Positions 40,301-55,300 of a stretch of DNA of 64,000 bases are shown in pieces. Source of the DNA: Monarcha castaneiventris obscurior (taxonomy: Eukaryota; Chordata; Aves; Passeriformes; Monarchidae); assembly GCA_026261815.1 (NCBI GenBank), contig JAMPIT010000856.1:13174001-13238000 (forward strand). The letters run 5' to 3'. The translations under genes and the position numbers were made by a program. The notes beneath the pieces were generated by a model. The model saw only the letters and a list, made by a program, of their open reading frames with translations, made no database searches and was not told the DNA's origin. Each line of letters begins with the position of its first letter. Positions within the stretch are counted from its first letter, which is position 1.

Positions 40301-43300
40301 GGGATCCTGCAGAAGTAGTGCATGGCCAAACAGACACTGAAAGCTCTCCCCATGCAAATTTTAGACCTGGCTTGAGAAAAAGATAAAACCAAAAGCCTGC
40401 TGGAGATGAAAATAGGGAAATGTTGACTTATTTGTGGTAGTGCCTAACTTGATGGATTAACATGTGGTTACCTAGTGCCTGACCCTAGGAATTACAGGTA
40501 GTACCAGGAGTAATAACAGGTGTTTTCACGTTCATTTGAAATATTTCTATTCTGGTTTCTAAGGGTTCTGCTCTTCACACACTTTGCTGTTGATGTGTTG
40601 CATTTTGCCTTTTGTTACATTTGCCTTTAAGCCTGGCTGATAAGGCATATCTAGCATGAATGCTTAATTTCAAATGAATATTTACACTGTTGCAACAACT
40701 GTTGCAAAGTCATCTTTGGACTCTCATAAATTTGTAATCTTTCCACCATCACTTCTGAGTGGTGTAAATAGATCTGTAACAAGGAGTAAATACTCTGTTG
40801 CTAAACAAACACTCAGCAGCTTTCCAAAAAAGTCGGAGTAGGCTGACAAAGAACATAAAACGTACAAGAACTCCAGATATGTTTGCAATGTATTTTTCTA
40901 CATTTTGAGGACAAAAGGTCAAAAAACCTTCCCTTTCTGCAGAAGTAATTTGTAAGCCATAATACTGGTGAAGGGTCTATGCGAGCAGGGCTCTTGATTT
41001 AGCTTGGTTAGCACAGGGAAAATCACATATTTCCTTCCTTTTTTAGTGCTTGTATTAGGGGAAAAGAGTGACTTGGGGCTGTCTTGAGAAAACACAGATA
41101 GGAAGAGTTGGACTGGCATCAAATCCTCTTGTACAGGTGGCACACTGCTCCATCAGTAGCACCAGTATAATTCTTCTGCTTAGAAAGTTTGAGCACAGAG
41201 CACCTATGAGACAGAAATCACCCTTTCTAATGCAACAGAGCCTCAAAGAGGATCTTTGATTTGGAAAGTTTTCAGACTTCTCAGTGAATATACTGTTATG
41301 TAACCAAAGATGTCACCTTACTACTAAAAACTATAAAATACAAACCTGTAATTGGCAATTATATTCCTCTCAGAAAAAAAATGTATTAAGTCAACAGTGA
41401 GGCTCTGCTTGACTTTCCCTTTAGGCCAAGAATGTACTACTACAAAAAAATTATGAGGAATAACTTAAATAAGTTATTTTTCACATTAAAGCTTGCCAGT
41501 TTGTCCTTGTTATTTTTTCCTCTGTGGCATGCAGGTGAGTTCTAGACACTGAAGATGCAAGGCAGGCACTGTAATCTGTTCAAGATGTAAGATATTTTTT
41601 CCCACTGGCCTCCCTGCAGCTCCACTCCCCACGTTTCCGTGTTCATTCCAGTGAAACTGGCTTTGCTGTTTAAGCCAGCCCTAACCAGGAAATGATTAAC
41701 TGGGAATAACTGAACCTTTTGTGGTGTACAGTAAGAGCTCATTGGTTCTGGTAACAGCCAGCTTTAGGGGGAAGTGATGGTTTGTTTTTGAGGGGCTTCA
41801 CATCTCCTTGGGCAGCCACAGGTCCGTGGGGTGGTGCCATTTCCCAGCTCACTGCTCTGGCTTGGTCAGTGCAAGAGACCTCAGCACTTTTTTGGGATTG
41901 CAGTTTGGTTTCATTCCAACAGTTTTCTCTGTACCAAGGAGTTTGGTTATGTCCTGACCAATGGCCTATGTCTAAGCCTTCCCACCAGGTGCTGATTGCC
42001 CCTGGGTATGCACGGGAGTTGGAGCTAAATAACACCCTGAAACTTCATTAATGTGTTCTGGAGTGCTGTCCTTGTTTCCTGGTTTCACAGATCTGCAGGC
42101 AGCACAGGGACTTGTGCAACTTTCTCTGACAGAAGGATTTCCTTGTTGCCATACTCTTACTCTGTGCTCTGGATGACAGGATTTCCTAGGATCACAGATT
42201 AATAAAAATGAAAGATAATTTGGGTTTTTTAACAGTTTGTTTTTTTCACTCACCCCCAGTTATGGTAGTGGCTGGAAGAGCATATTATGATAGCCTTGCA
42301 AAGATCGGGGACATATCAGCAGATTCTCCAGTATCTAAAGAATTAGGTAAGTGAATACTTTTTTAAAATTACTTCAAAATATAAACTTTATTTTTGCTTT
42401 CCTGCTGGCAGTTCACAGAACGAATGTGAAGTAGATAAGGATCAGTAAAAGTATGTTCTACTCTTATATAACAGGGACAGAAGGGATCAGATGCCTTTAA
42501 GGCATATTATTTCTCAAGACACTTAAAATGTTTTGACAAAATTACCTTTTTTTCCCCCCCCCCCTTTTGTGAATATATATCTGCCTATGCATTCAAAAGC
42601 ATGTCTGTTTAAGCTCATGTAATTCTAAAATAAATACAAAAATATGTATCTTGATTTTTAATGCAGAGGTGAAAGTTGAAATACTTTTGTACAACAGCAG
42701 TTTTAGAACTAAAACAATTTTCTGGTTGAGTGTAATTGTGAAGGGTTCAGTTTTACTTCACTACTTTTGATCAAGTGTGTCACTAAAAGTTCTCAGGTGC
42801 ATTTATATTTATTTTCTACTTGAGCTTTTGAAAGAGGAACTGTAGACTCAAAGATGGATTAATTTTACATTAATAGAAATCCACTTCAAGTTCTGTACTC
42901 CCCTGAAAATAATTTCTGAATATATGAAAGGTCAGCAGCAGCACTTGACCTTGACAACTTCACTTTTGTAGGTTGAGCAGTATAATTGCACCACTGGGCA
43001 AAGGAGTAAAAAATATTTGTAATATTTCTGGCAAAAGATTCTCATGTCACTGCAAAACAAAGAACTGGGAACTGCACTGCAAAGAAGAAACATTTGCTTA
43101 ATGCCTTCATTTGCTTTTTGACAAAAGTAACTTGATGACTTGTCTTGCCTCTGAACTTTTGATTTTGGGCAATGTAGGACTCTTCCAGTGATGTAACTTG
43201 CATCTCCTCCTGTATCTCACAGGATTTTGTTAATTCAGCTGATTAACTGATGGGTTTAGCAATTCTTTTTCATAGCTCTGGAGGAGTAGAATCGAGGGGA

Positions 43301-46300
43301 CAGACTCCTCTGGAAAGGTGGCCACTGGTTTCAGTGTGGCTGCCTGCATTTTTATGGCTTGTTCTGAAACCACTCGTGGCTGAGAGGTGCCGTCCGTGCC
43401 GAGGGCTGGGAGTGGTGGAACAGCAAACAGGGCACAGCAAACAGTCCCAGAGAGCAGCTCCCTCTGTTTGCTCTGCAGCCTGTTTGCAGAAAGCAGAGCT
43501 GCTGCTGTCAGACTACAGAACAACACTTAAAAGAAAAGGCTATGCAGAGTCCCATGAAATAGCAGAAAATGCACAATTACAGTTTTTGCAATCAAGCGGT
43601 TGGACAGAGGCATGGAAGCAACTGATTTAGGATTTGTCACTGGGGGGCATTTTCTGCTTGTGTGGAAATATTGTTGTTATTATTGGGTAATCTTCTGCTG
43701 ACTTCTGAAAATAACTGTTTTTCCCTATTGTTTGGGACAATACAGAATTGTGATTGAAAACGTGCTTTTGTTTAACTATGAATTCCATCCTGCAATTATA
43801 AATCTTTTTCAAGATATACCATATTGAGTAAACACAGCCTTCTTCCCTCCTTTCTGTTCACCTTCTGCTTTAAATGCTACTGCAGAAAAATCTATTCTTC
43901 TTCAGGCAAACAGTAACTCTGGATTTCTTCCAACATACTCTCTGATGGAATACTTAATTTAGAGATAAGGAAAGTCAATGAATGCTGGAAAAAGCATGAC
44001 AATGTGGTTAGGAGTCTGTGGCAGGTCATTTGCATTTTCAAGAAAAAGTCTTTCTTACAAGTGCTGAAGCTGGGCTACAGTATTGAACTATTTACCAGAG
44101 AAATGTGATACACCCAGGTGTCTCCAGAAGTATCTGCTTAAAAAGAAAAGTATTTACTGTACACTTGTGTGCTTCAATAACATTGCAGTGCATGCTGAGC
44201 AGTTTGGGGGTGTGTAAGGACAGATCAAACATTGCCCATCCATGGGCCCTGTAACTCCAGGGGAGCTGCTGCAGCCCCCTGTGCAATTTTGTCTCATCCA
44301 TGAGTTCCTTTAGACTTGCCCAAAGACAAGGGATTGGCCACTAGCAGCTCCACCATGCATAAAACTTCTGTTATCTCTGCCAAATTAGAGGTGGTTTCAC
44401 AGTTCAAACCCAAACCTGCTGGGTGACCTGGAGCATATTCACTGCCAGTGTGATGTAAAGATTTGTATCAAACCCACAGCCAATCCTTCCTTCTCACAAG
44501 GAAACACAGAGCGTGAACTTCTGAGGTGAGACAGGGAAATGGACACCAGCCCCACAGCAGGGGAGAAAGAGAAATGCACTAGAAATAAAGGAGTTTATTT
44601 TTTTTTTAAGTAGAGGGTAGAAAGCAGAAAAGCTGGAGAAGTCATGGGGGAAAAAAAAATCAAGTAAAAATCAAGCCAGAAAATGCTTTCTTCTGTTGAA
44701 TGGGATTGGAGCAGAAGAGGGAAGCAAGAATGAAAAGGAAATCTGGATATTCCAGCTGATTCAGAGCTTTTGTACTAAGTATCTCTATCTTTCAAGTCTG
44801 GTTGAAGCTCTCTGAATCATTTTAATACAGAATAATTTAAGCAAATTCAGGAAGTAGAAGAATGTACTGCAGTCATAACACAATCCTTATGAATAAGGGA
44901 TGAGTTGATTCAGTCAAGATTCTTTCTAATTTAGTGTTTCCCTAAATTTCTGAGCTTGTAGTCCCCCAGACTTGGCTACGAGCATTTAAAGAACAGAACC
45001 TGAATTTATGTGGTTCAAGCTATTCTGCACTACAGAATTTGCATACCTTTTTTGTTAGGCACCTTTTGGAAATCCCTCCAGGAAGAAAAGATAGAAAGCA
45101 AGAAACTGCATGTTTAAAAATGTTGAGATTTCATACTATTCAAATTTCAGCATACCACACCAGCACAATAAAACGCTGAGTTTCAATCACGCACTAAAAG
45201 CAATTTCACATTGACACTTCACCACGGTGTTAAAATAGTAACTTTCATGTGTTGCTAATTGTTTTTGTCCTGCCCAAAACACAAAAGCTTGTGAGGCTTT
45301 GTCACCTCGATTTTTAGTGCTTATAATTTAAATAAAACCTCCTCTAGTAACACGGGCTGTCTCTGTAGCCTTCACTTGCACCAGGAGTTATTTCCTGCTT
45401 GCCCATGAATATTGCTTCTCATATCTTCCCAACCATCTTCTCCAGCACCTGCCAGTTACTGTAGCTACATCTCATTTTATATTGTGGGTGTAAAGTCCCA
45501 CTTAGTTTGTTGTGTAGCAACAGTATCTACAGCAGTCACCCACAATTACATTATGGGTCTGTACCCAGAGCCTGTTGCTCAAGAACTAAGGAGTGTAAAC
45601 TGTTAATTGCTTGTCAAAATAGAAGAGGAAAGAAAAATATTATATTGCATGGTCTTGATCAATGGAATTAAACTGCAGAAGATCAGTATGTTAATAGGAC
45701 AATCAGAGGAGACAAAAGTCTCTTCCCTAATCTAACCAAGACTGGTACTTTATTGAAAGATTACTCTGGTTTACAGGCTTATTTTTTATAGTTGCACTGT
45801 GTTAAAACTTAATTTGAAACAGGTATGCAAGAGCTTATGCTTATCTGCAGTCTAAAATGTAAGAATTTGGGAAGATTTGAGTTCCTTTCAGAAGTTTTTG
45901 GTTAAAGACCACTACAAATGATCTGGAGAAGCAAGTCTTGAACTAAAATTCCATGGTTCAGGATGAATGCAGCCAGCTCTACTTCCATTTTAAAAAAAAG
46001 GGAGGGGGGAGAGTTGTTGGCTTGCTTTAACACGCAGACATTGACCCAGTCAGCTGGAATCCTGTTTCACCTGGAAAGATGACACCTTGCACTCTTCCCT
46101 TCCCCAGCTCATTTCAGCTGAGGAGGAGAACTCTGTCACCTTGTCCACCTCACTGCATCCCTGCCATCTCCTCTGTAGAACTGATGGGCTGCCTTTGGAA
46201 TTGACTGTGCTGCACAGAAAGAAAAGTGAAGTGTGCCAGCAGCTACAGAACCTTACACACCTCATCTGGGGGAAACTTCTGGGAAAGCAGCTTAGAGGCT

Positions 46301-49300
46301 GCAGTTTAAGTAGTTAGAATCAGGCCAGCTTTTCCTATGCAGCATTAGTAAAAGAGTCTTCTACTATATTTATAATGGAATTTCATTTGAAGAAGCCACT
46401 TCATTCCCGTGCTCTAAAAGGAAACTACACAGAGAGCTGCCTTGAAAGGGAAATACAAAGTATTTGTGGGTTTTTACAGGAATGAGGTTTTGTATCTTGC
46501 AGTTTTACAGTAACATTCTGGGTTTGTGCCATGCTTGTCTGCTCTGAGAAAGGTGGAAGGAGATGAGCCAGTCTTGGCTGTAAATTCTATAATATTTCCC
46601 TGGTAGAATATAAACCAGAAATGATACTTTCAAGAAACACCGTGAACAAGAGGTGGGTTTGTTACTGAACAAAAAGAATGTGTCTAAAAATGGATACTGC
46701 AGTTTGTTCTTACAGAACTATCCAAAACAAGTTTGTTCTGTATACAATTATATTGTTGTGAATTTTGTTATGAAGACTTCCAGATAAGTTTCAAACTTTC
46801 TGGTTCTAGAAATAGCTGATGGGAGGAAACAGACTATGAAAATACACAAGGCATTTGGGATCAATTACTGTAACACCAGGGAAGGAAAGAAGACAGAGAT
46901 TCACAGGATTTCAGTGATATTTTTCCAGCTATTTTTTCATATTAAGTTAGATAATAGGTTATATTTTTCAGTCAATTTTAATATCTTGTTCCCCAGCTGC
47001 CCCAGCCTTACAGCACCCTATAAACTGAAGCTGATTCCCCTGTTTTCAGTCAGTGATAAGGTAGGGAATAAATCCTGCAAGTCTGTGGCCCTGACGTGCC
47101 CAGGGTGGCTGATGGTGGGGATGGCACCAGCCCAGGTGTCGTGGCACCTGCAGCTGTAGGAGCAGCCACGACTGGGCTGCAGCACAGGAACCCATAATGG
47201 TCCTGCTGGGCACACACCCTCTGGGGAAAAATGGGTATTCACAATACCTGCAATGAGCCAGACTCAATATCTTCATGCTGTGCCTCAAAGGCCTGAGACC
47301 CCAGTGAAGGGAATCCTTAAAGAATTTCTCACTCTACTGGAACACAAAAATTTCACTGGGGCCTCACACGCATCGTTCATCTCGCAGTGGGAACCCTGGG
47401 GAGGACACCCTGGACCTCACCTGTGTGTCCATGCAAAGTTTCCTAGCTTGTGGCCAGGTCTGGCCAGGCAAGAGCAATTCCTGGCCCTCTGTGTGTGCTC
47501 CCCCCAGTTCTGAACCCACCCAAGCATGGTACCATCACCAGGGGCCTCTTCAGGGCACGAGGTTGTTCTCTCTCACATCTCTAAGCTCAGGATGCTGAGC
47601 AATCACAGCCTTTCCTCACCAGCAGCCCCAGGTGAAATAGAGAGAGCTGGTGTCAAGAAAATGTACTTGATTGTCCTCCCAGTGAGAGAAAAATGGAAAG
47701 TCAGTGACAACTTTGTGAAGAAAATAACGTCATATTTGTAACCAGCTTGTAAATCCTTTAGTGAAAGTCTAACTATATTTAGTCTGTACAGTCAGCTCTT
47801 CCTGCTGAATTATTTCTCAACAGACAAATAATCCAGTATCCATTGCAGATGTCACTACCAGTCCCAGGGGGCAGGGCAGGGAATTAAAACCAATTGTCTT
47901 GGACTTCTGAAAAAGAGACTTTTATCAAAACTTTTGACTCAGTTTGGGTGTGGGGTTTTTTGGTTTGGGTTTTTTTTGGACACTGCTAAGACTGTGAAAC
48001 TCAGTGGCAGTTCCAAACTGCTGTTAATGAAAGCTGCAGTGGTTCCTGGCAGTTTATTGCATTTCATGTAACATTTGTAATGATGACTTAAATATTTACC
48101 CTCTCTGGTACTGGAAACCCATAAAAACTTCAATTTTTGCTGGTTAGCATGATTTGTTTGTTCCAGGCCTGCTGTAAAACAGAGATTAGCTCTCTTGTAT
48201 GCTCTTCCTTAACTAATCTGCCTAAAACCAGCAGGGTTTCATCCAGGCAAGCTCAGGCTTGTGGCTGGATTGTAACTTACTTTCTTTTCACCTGACTTGT
48301 GTGAAGATTACGAGTCACTGCACAGCACTGCAGCTCAGGTATGAAAAGCTGTGGTGTACAGGGCTTCCAAGGCCCTATGAAAGATGAGTCTCTGACATAT
48401 AAACCTTAATATATTGTGGGTTTATATGTTTGGGTTAAAAAAAAAAAAAATGCCTGCAGCAGACTTCATATGTATTAGTAATGGAGTAACAGGTGGAAAA
48501 ACAAGTTTGTAATTTTTCATGCGTTATTTACATGGCATATGCTTTTCCTTTCCTTTTTTTAACATTAAAATGTAGTTTCTGTGCTTACCAATCATCTGAG
48601 ACAAGCTGGATATTCAATGTTAATTAACATCTGTTCAATGATATAGTATGTTTAAAAAAAATTTAATCTCTGAATGTTTTTGACTAAGAGATCAAAACGT
48701 CTTGGGAGGAATGGGGGAACTAGACTGCAGACTGAACCTTGCTGAATCTGCAATAAAGTCACATTCCTCTTTAGAATACAATGTGAGCTAATGTTTTTGT
48801 TCCATTTAGAACAGGAAAGTAGGAGCATCACCCCAAGAACAAACTCAGAGTAACTGGAAATCGTAATGGTCTTGTTAATCTCTGTTATTCACTCTTGTCT
48901 GGCCTTATGTGGGAACAGCTAATGGATTAGCAGCTCATTGCCCACTTTATAGCATGGTATGAATTGTGTAGTACTTTCTAAAATCACCTGTGTCCAGCTG
49001 AAAGAATTTGGCATTAATTTTAGTCTCAGTGAAGTATATTTAAAAAGCAAGTTGATCCTTGGGTTTAACTGAACATGGCTTGTAAGCAGGCATAGACTTT
49101 CTAAGGTATAAAGAGCTGAGGAGTATTCTGTCTCTTTTAAGATTTAAATATCCCAAAGTTTTAAAGAAAAATTATAACTTTAGTTCAAGTAATTAAAATC
49201 CTGTCTTGTGTACTGGGAAAGTCCTTCCTTATGTGGTGCTGTGTTATTTCACATGATCATCAATGATGTTTTAGGCCAAGAAAAAGGTGTCTATACAAAA

Positions 49301-52300
49301 AGGTTTGATCCTGGACTACAAAAGGAAATGATATCATAAGAGGTGCTAGGCTACTGGAGTAGAGGTGAACTGTGCTCTATCCCTTCATTGTTTGTCTAAT
49401 TAGGAAATGGGAAGAGGATCTTTGGATAAGAGGATTCTTGGATTCTACTCCCCGTGCTGAGAGCAATGTGCAACCCAAGGACAGGGAAGTGTTTGAGAGA
49501 GTATGGCCAAGGATGTGTCAGTGAGACTCAGACAGGCACTTGAATGGGTGGGTTATATATGTGCAGATAAATGTGTACATTGCAAAATAAAGCTAATATT
49601 TGGGAAGGACAGAACTCAGTGTACAGCATTTGCTGTGAAAGTGAAATGCCAGAAGTCCCCTTTGGTCCAACAGATGCACGTTGTGCCTAGAAAGCTCTGT
49701 GTGCTGGGTAAAGCAGCTGTGGACTCCTAGCCAAGTGTGTTGGCTGTGATATGCCTGGAAGGAAATCATTTGACTGGATAAAAACAGAGGCTGAAGCTTT
49801 AGGCGTTTTTGGGTTGGGTTGTTTGGGTTTTTTTCACTTGAATCAGATGAAAATTTGATTATGGTCAAAGAACACAGAAAAAGTCAGCCTGGGCTAGAAT
49901 CCATTTTTCCCTCTGGAGCCATGTGAGGAGCACAGCAGTGAAGTCCCATGAGAAGGAGCAAGTGGAGCACTGGGAGTTCATCAGTTCAAACTCCATCAGT
50001 GCCCCAGTCACAAAATTAGCAACAGTGTCCTGCACAATCCTATTTATTGCTTACTGCTCCTGTCTGGACATGGGGGCAAGATACTTACACTCCTTAGGCA
50101 TCTTGCAGGACTGTTTATCTCTTCCATATCAGTGAGACTGTAAAGTAATTATTCATTTCCTTTAACCCTTAATCTGTTTTAAATTAACTAACTTATTTGC
50201 TTGCTATATCACAGCAAACATTTCTGTTGTTCACAGTCTTAATGAGAACTCTGCATATTTTAAAATTAATCTCAGAATGCCATTTAGAATGTGGAGTTCT
50301 CCTTGCTTCTATTTTTATTTTATTTGCAGATTTTATTTATGTAGGGTTCTAACTGCCTCAGGGCACTGTGTCTAGCATGTAGAGTGGACTCAAAACACTT
50401 TACTGAGCTTAAAAATCTCTTCCCTTTTTCTTGATTGTAGACTTTATTCCTTTTTTTTTTCTCCCCCCTTCACCTTCTGCAGTCACCTTCACAAAATGGC
50501 ACTGAATGGTCATGTGTCAATGCCATTTTGTGAAATGAACTACAGGGAGATTTACTCCTGACTTCCTGTTCCATGTTTGCTCATGCAGTAAGGAAAGGCA
50601 GACTTGACCTAGTCCTTTTGATTTATGTGCATATTACTATTAATTCTACAGATTGGGGGAGTGTGTCAAAGCATTCTGGACAAATTGTATCAGAAGGAAA
50701 GTGCAGTTAGAGCTGGGCAAGTTTTACATTATTTTATCCTTCTTTATGATTTTCTTCCTTCATGTTAAATTCCATTAAAGATTTTTGGTTTCCTTAAAGC
50801 ATCTGTTGCACAGTTAAATCCTTCCTATCCCAGAATGACAAATTTAACATGTTTGAAGCTTAGCAGATGTTTTGTTCAGTCATATTTATTTGTTATACTG
50901 TATTCCTTTGAAACTTCCTATTTTACTACCTCCTGGGGGCTACAGTTTTCAAAGGACTTTGTTTCTAACTTTCCCATGTCATAAATGCTTTTTTTTCTGG
51001 GCAGAGGGTGACTTGGAGGAAAGAGCATCTTGCCAGCAGTAGCATCTAACACACTTGGACCATGCTGTCTCCATGTGCAGCTTTGACTCAGCCTTTCATT
51101 CTCTTGTTTAATATAAATAATTATGTGGCTTCATCTCTAAGACACAAAGTTAATCAACCTGCCCTGAATACAAAACAGGACAACAGGAGGTAAATGAGTG
51201 GTATAATTAAGCATTTTGCCTCTTCCCAGACATCTAAGAAAGTCTCACTATTAAGAGACTTGAAATTGTTCAAGAGCAACCTCCTCTAAACAAAATTGAA
51301 GTGTATTTCAAGTAAGGTGATGCAATTAATACTTTTATTGATTCTAATGTAGCTATTTGGTATTTTAAAAGTTTAAGTGATTTTGTTGGTAGCTGTTGAT
51401 ACTTGTTTCTATGACAGAGCTCTATTGATTGAGTTCCATTTTTGTTTCTAACTTGAACAAATTCTTCTTGACTTCGCAAGAACAGTCAACACAAGGTGAA
51501 AAGGTAAATAACCTGAACAATCAGCCAGTGCAAACAGTGAGGTTGAAGTGTAACTGCTGCAGAAGTTGTGGCCTTACAATGAGTATTTCTGATAGAAATT
51601 GCTTTCCTTGATTTTCATCTCCTGGGAAGACAGCTTTTCAAGGATGCTCTTTATGGAGAAATGAGTGTTGCACCCTTTGGGCTCATGATTTTAGGTTTTT
51701 TTAAACAAAACCAGTATCATTAGTGGAATTCTAGTCTGTATTACTTTCTCAATAGAAAATATGGATACAACCAACAGCCTTGGTTAAGCTTAAAAGTATT
51801 CCACAAATTCGTGAAGTTTCAGCTGAAAAGATCTTTTTATGTGTGGACGGAATCTATTTGAAACTGAAATAGATTTACCATGGAACCATTACTGTTCATG
51901 GTCCTGTATCAGATTATAGCTGTATTATGAGACGTGGTTTCAAGAATTGCATATGAGAAATGTTTAATTAAGATACTCGAGATGTTCCCCCAAAATCCTT
52001 TTCCAAAAGAGATTGTTGTTTCTAAGGTAATAGGAAAATATCAGAGCAAGTATCTGTGAACATCTACAACTACTTTTTTGTTTTCTAAAACAAAGTGTAA
52101 ATATTTAATGTGCACCTACTTTATTTAGTCACAAAGATTTCATGTTGAGGATGTGGGGAGATGGAAATTAGAAAAAAAGTATCTTTGAAAGACAAGTGTT
52201 TTAATAGTTATGTTTATCATCAAGACCAGGGGTTTGGGTTTATTAATTCATTGCATAATATGATGCCTAAAACTGGTTCAAGTTCACAGGATGGCTGCCA

Positions 52301-55300
52301 CAAATTGGACTTAAGTGGCCTGTTATCGTGTGCTCTGGTCATGTCATTATGTTTGATAGGTTTGGGGTTTGCCAATAAATGATGACAAGGTTAATATTTG
52401 GTTATCAGGTATTATGAGCTCTCATATATAAAACCTGATCAAGAGCAGCTTTAATATATAGCAGAATATTTTAACTGATGTCAGAAATACATGTTTGTCT
52501 TCACCTCAAGTAGTTTTCTGTAGCCTTTTGCAAGAGCCTGGCCTTAGGTTATGCTGCTATTAATCCAGAGTAATCCCCTGTCTTTCTTAGAGCTATTCTA
52601 TAATTCATCATGGTGATTAAAATTCAGATATTATATTGAAGTTGGTCAATTTCCATTCTACTTGGACACTGTTCCCTGTAGGCTAGGGGTTGTTTTGTCT
52701 TTCCTGCATTGGTCTTCTGCAAAAACTTGTCTCCTTGTATAAAATAATTCAGGAGAACCATCTAAATGTGACTAACCCATTATCTTAAACTGGCAGTAAG
52801 GAAACATGGTATATGTTCCCTTCAAAAATGCTCTCTATTTATTCAAAGTGCAGAATCTGATCTATAAGTTAAATCTTAACTGATCAGAGTGTGGTTACTA
52901 TGGATGGGTTCTTTCTGTGTTTTGAATCAACATTTTGAAAGGGGAAATGAAATGGGTGAGCCAGTACATGCAGTGCCTGTGGATTCCTGGTGGCAGGGAG
53001 GAGATCCCAGTATAAAGTATATATATACACAAGTATAAATATGACTTTTGCCTGATGCACAGTACAGGGAGTCTCTGGCTGAGAGGAAAAGAAAATGCAA
53101 TTAGGGACACAGTCACTGACATCTAACCACGCTCTTTAAAAGTGTTCTGGAACACTCTAAAATAAACTCGTAAAATAATCCAGCAGAAACCATTTAGAAG
53201 GAAGTGTAGCTTTCAAAGTTCTCTTCAGGACATGTTTTGGCAGTACTTTTTTGTAACAGAGATGAAAAAACCCGTTTCCAAGCGAGCACCCGAAGCCGAA
53301 GGACTGGGAGGCTGCAGCGAGACAAAAATAACCCCGTGTGTGTGTGTCAGGTTTTCCACTCACACCGCCCCAGGTGAATGGGGTTTTATGGAGGCAGGAG
53401 GGAGGCAGGAGGGAGGCAGGGAGCTGAGTCAATGCCCAGCCTTGTTGGATGTCTCTCAGTCGAGCCTTGGCTGCGGCGGCGTTGCCAAGGATTAGCTCAG
53501 GGCTCCGCCTCGGCAGCCGCTGCTCTGAGTGGGGCTTTTACACAGAGGGAGAAGGAGTTCGTTTTAAAAGCACAGGAATCTATAAGGGTGATTATAGTGA
53601 GGGCCATTCCAGTTCTCGCCCTGAATTTCTGTAACTTCCCAAACAGCTTTCTAGTCTGTGTGCATAAAACCAAACAAACTTTGTAATTTCGTTTGTATTT
53701 CTCGATATTTTTTCCTGCTTTCTTTTATCAGCATTTTCCTTTTTAAGTTGTAGATAAGTATTCGCAAAACTTTTCTAACTTTAAAAGCTCATTACAGTCT
53801 GAAATGTATCTTTTGAGTTGAGTGGGTGAAACAGACACAGAAGTGCCTTCACTTCTGGAGCCTTAAAATAACACTGCTCACCTCCGTTACTTCAAGGGTT
53901 TGTGTAACCAATTGTATTTACTTTTCTCTTGCACATGACAGCTAATTACTATAGCATCTCTCACTTCTCATAGCATTTATATTGCTGTAGTCACCAGCAG
54001 CTTTACATATGAACAGAAAAAGCACAGCACTCTGTGGGCTGTACAGAACTCAGAAAAACTGAGAAAAACATATTTAAAAACATTTTACAAAACTCAGAAA
54101 AACATATTTAAAAAAAAAAATAAAGCACTCCTCTGTCTCTGCCATCTCCCATCCTGTGAATTCCTTTTCTTGCTGGTCAAGGGGTTGTCTGTTCTCTGAT
54201 TCTTTCCTCTCAGTGTCCTGCAGTCTGTTGTGCAAAGAGAAGTAGGGGAGGGCACTGGAGCACAAAGAGGGATTCCTGAAAAACCAGGAGAGGTGTGTGT
54301 TTCTTCCTGTACCACCTGATGTTCTCCCACAAACAACAATGCAGACCCACATTTTATAAGATTTAGTTGAAGATCTGCTGTGTCATACTGCTTCACAGGA
54401 GATGTGGCTCTCATTGCAAAGAAACTAGGATTTTGAGATGATGTAACTGGAAAATGACAAATCAGCAGGGAGAAAGGTGGTAACACATATCCAGGCACTG
54501 TGGGAATGCTTCTGCCTTCTGTGAGAAGGTTACCAAGTCACCAACCTGCACTGTGGGGAGACAGACTTGGATGTCTGTGTGTTTCTTGGATGAGAAAGGA
54601 GAAGATTCTCATCAAGAGTTTTGTCATTCATTTATTGAGCCAGATTTTTTAATTACTGGCATCTTTTGGGAGTTTTCCTGAGCAGCTGAAGGATCTGAAG
54701 CACTTTAGGATGATAAGTCTTTGCTGACTAACTCAGGAGTTCTCAAAGAATATGGATGGTAGAAAACATCATACAGCAGCGTGTTGAGCAGTTAATGCAT
54801 CCTTTCTTTTTTAACTTGAAAAAAGGAAACTAGAATTGCATAGGATGGCAAATAGGAGGGACACACATGCAGTGAGTGCCAGTGTCAGGGTTACAGTGCA
54901 GGAATTACAGAACTGGGGTCACTCTGCAGCCCTGCCTGGGCATGAGGACAGCACAACTGCAGGTACCTGTGTGGCAAATCCAGCTGGGACAGCTGCAAGG
55001 GTGCTCAAGGGATGCAAGGATCACTGGAGGAGGCGTGCCAGGGAATCAGCTGCCAAACCAAACCTGCCAGTCCTGCCATGCAAACTGCCAGGAAAACATA
55101 TCTCGGTCAAAGCTTCCCCATGCAGGTTTGGGGATCTGATCGTGGTCCCAGCACTTGCAGTTTTGGTAACACTGGGCTGTTCTGATGTGGGTGAAATCAG
55201 GCTGGGCCCTGGCAGCTGCTGCCCTCAGCAGTGTGTTGCAATCTCCCAGACAGGGCTGGCACTGCTGGCTGTGCCCCTGCCAGGGCACGGAAGGGAGTGG

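Noticed and set aside
43250..43630. 126-codon frame in intron 3
   Set aside because: No family resemblance, and a 98-codon frame lies antisense to it.
50488..50534. Hairpin as a microRNA gene
   Set aside because: The stem-loop is only 47 nt, shorter than normal precursors, and does not match a microRNA I recognise.
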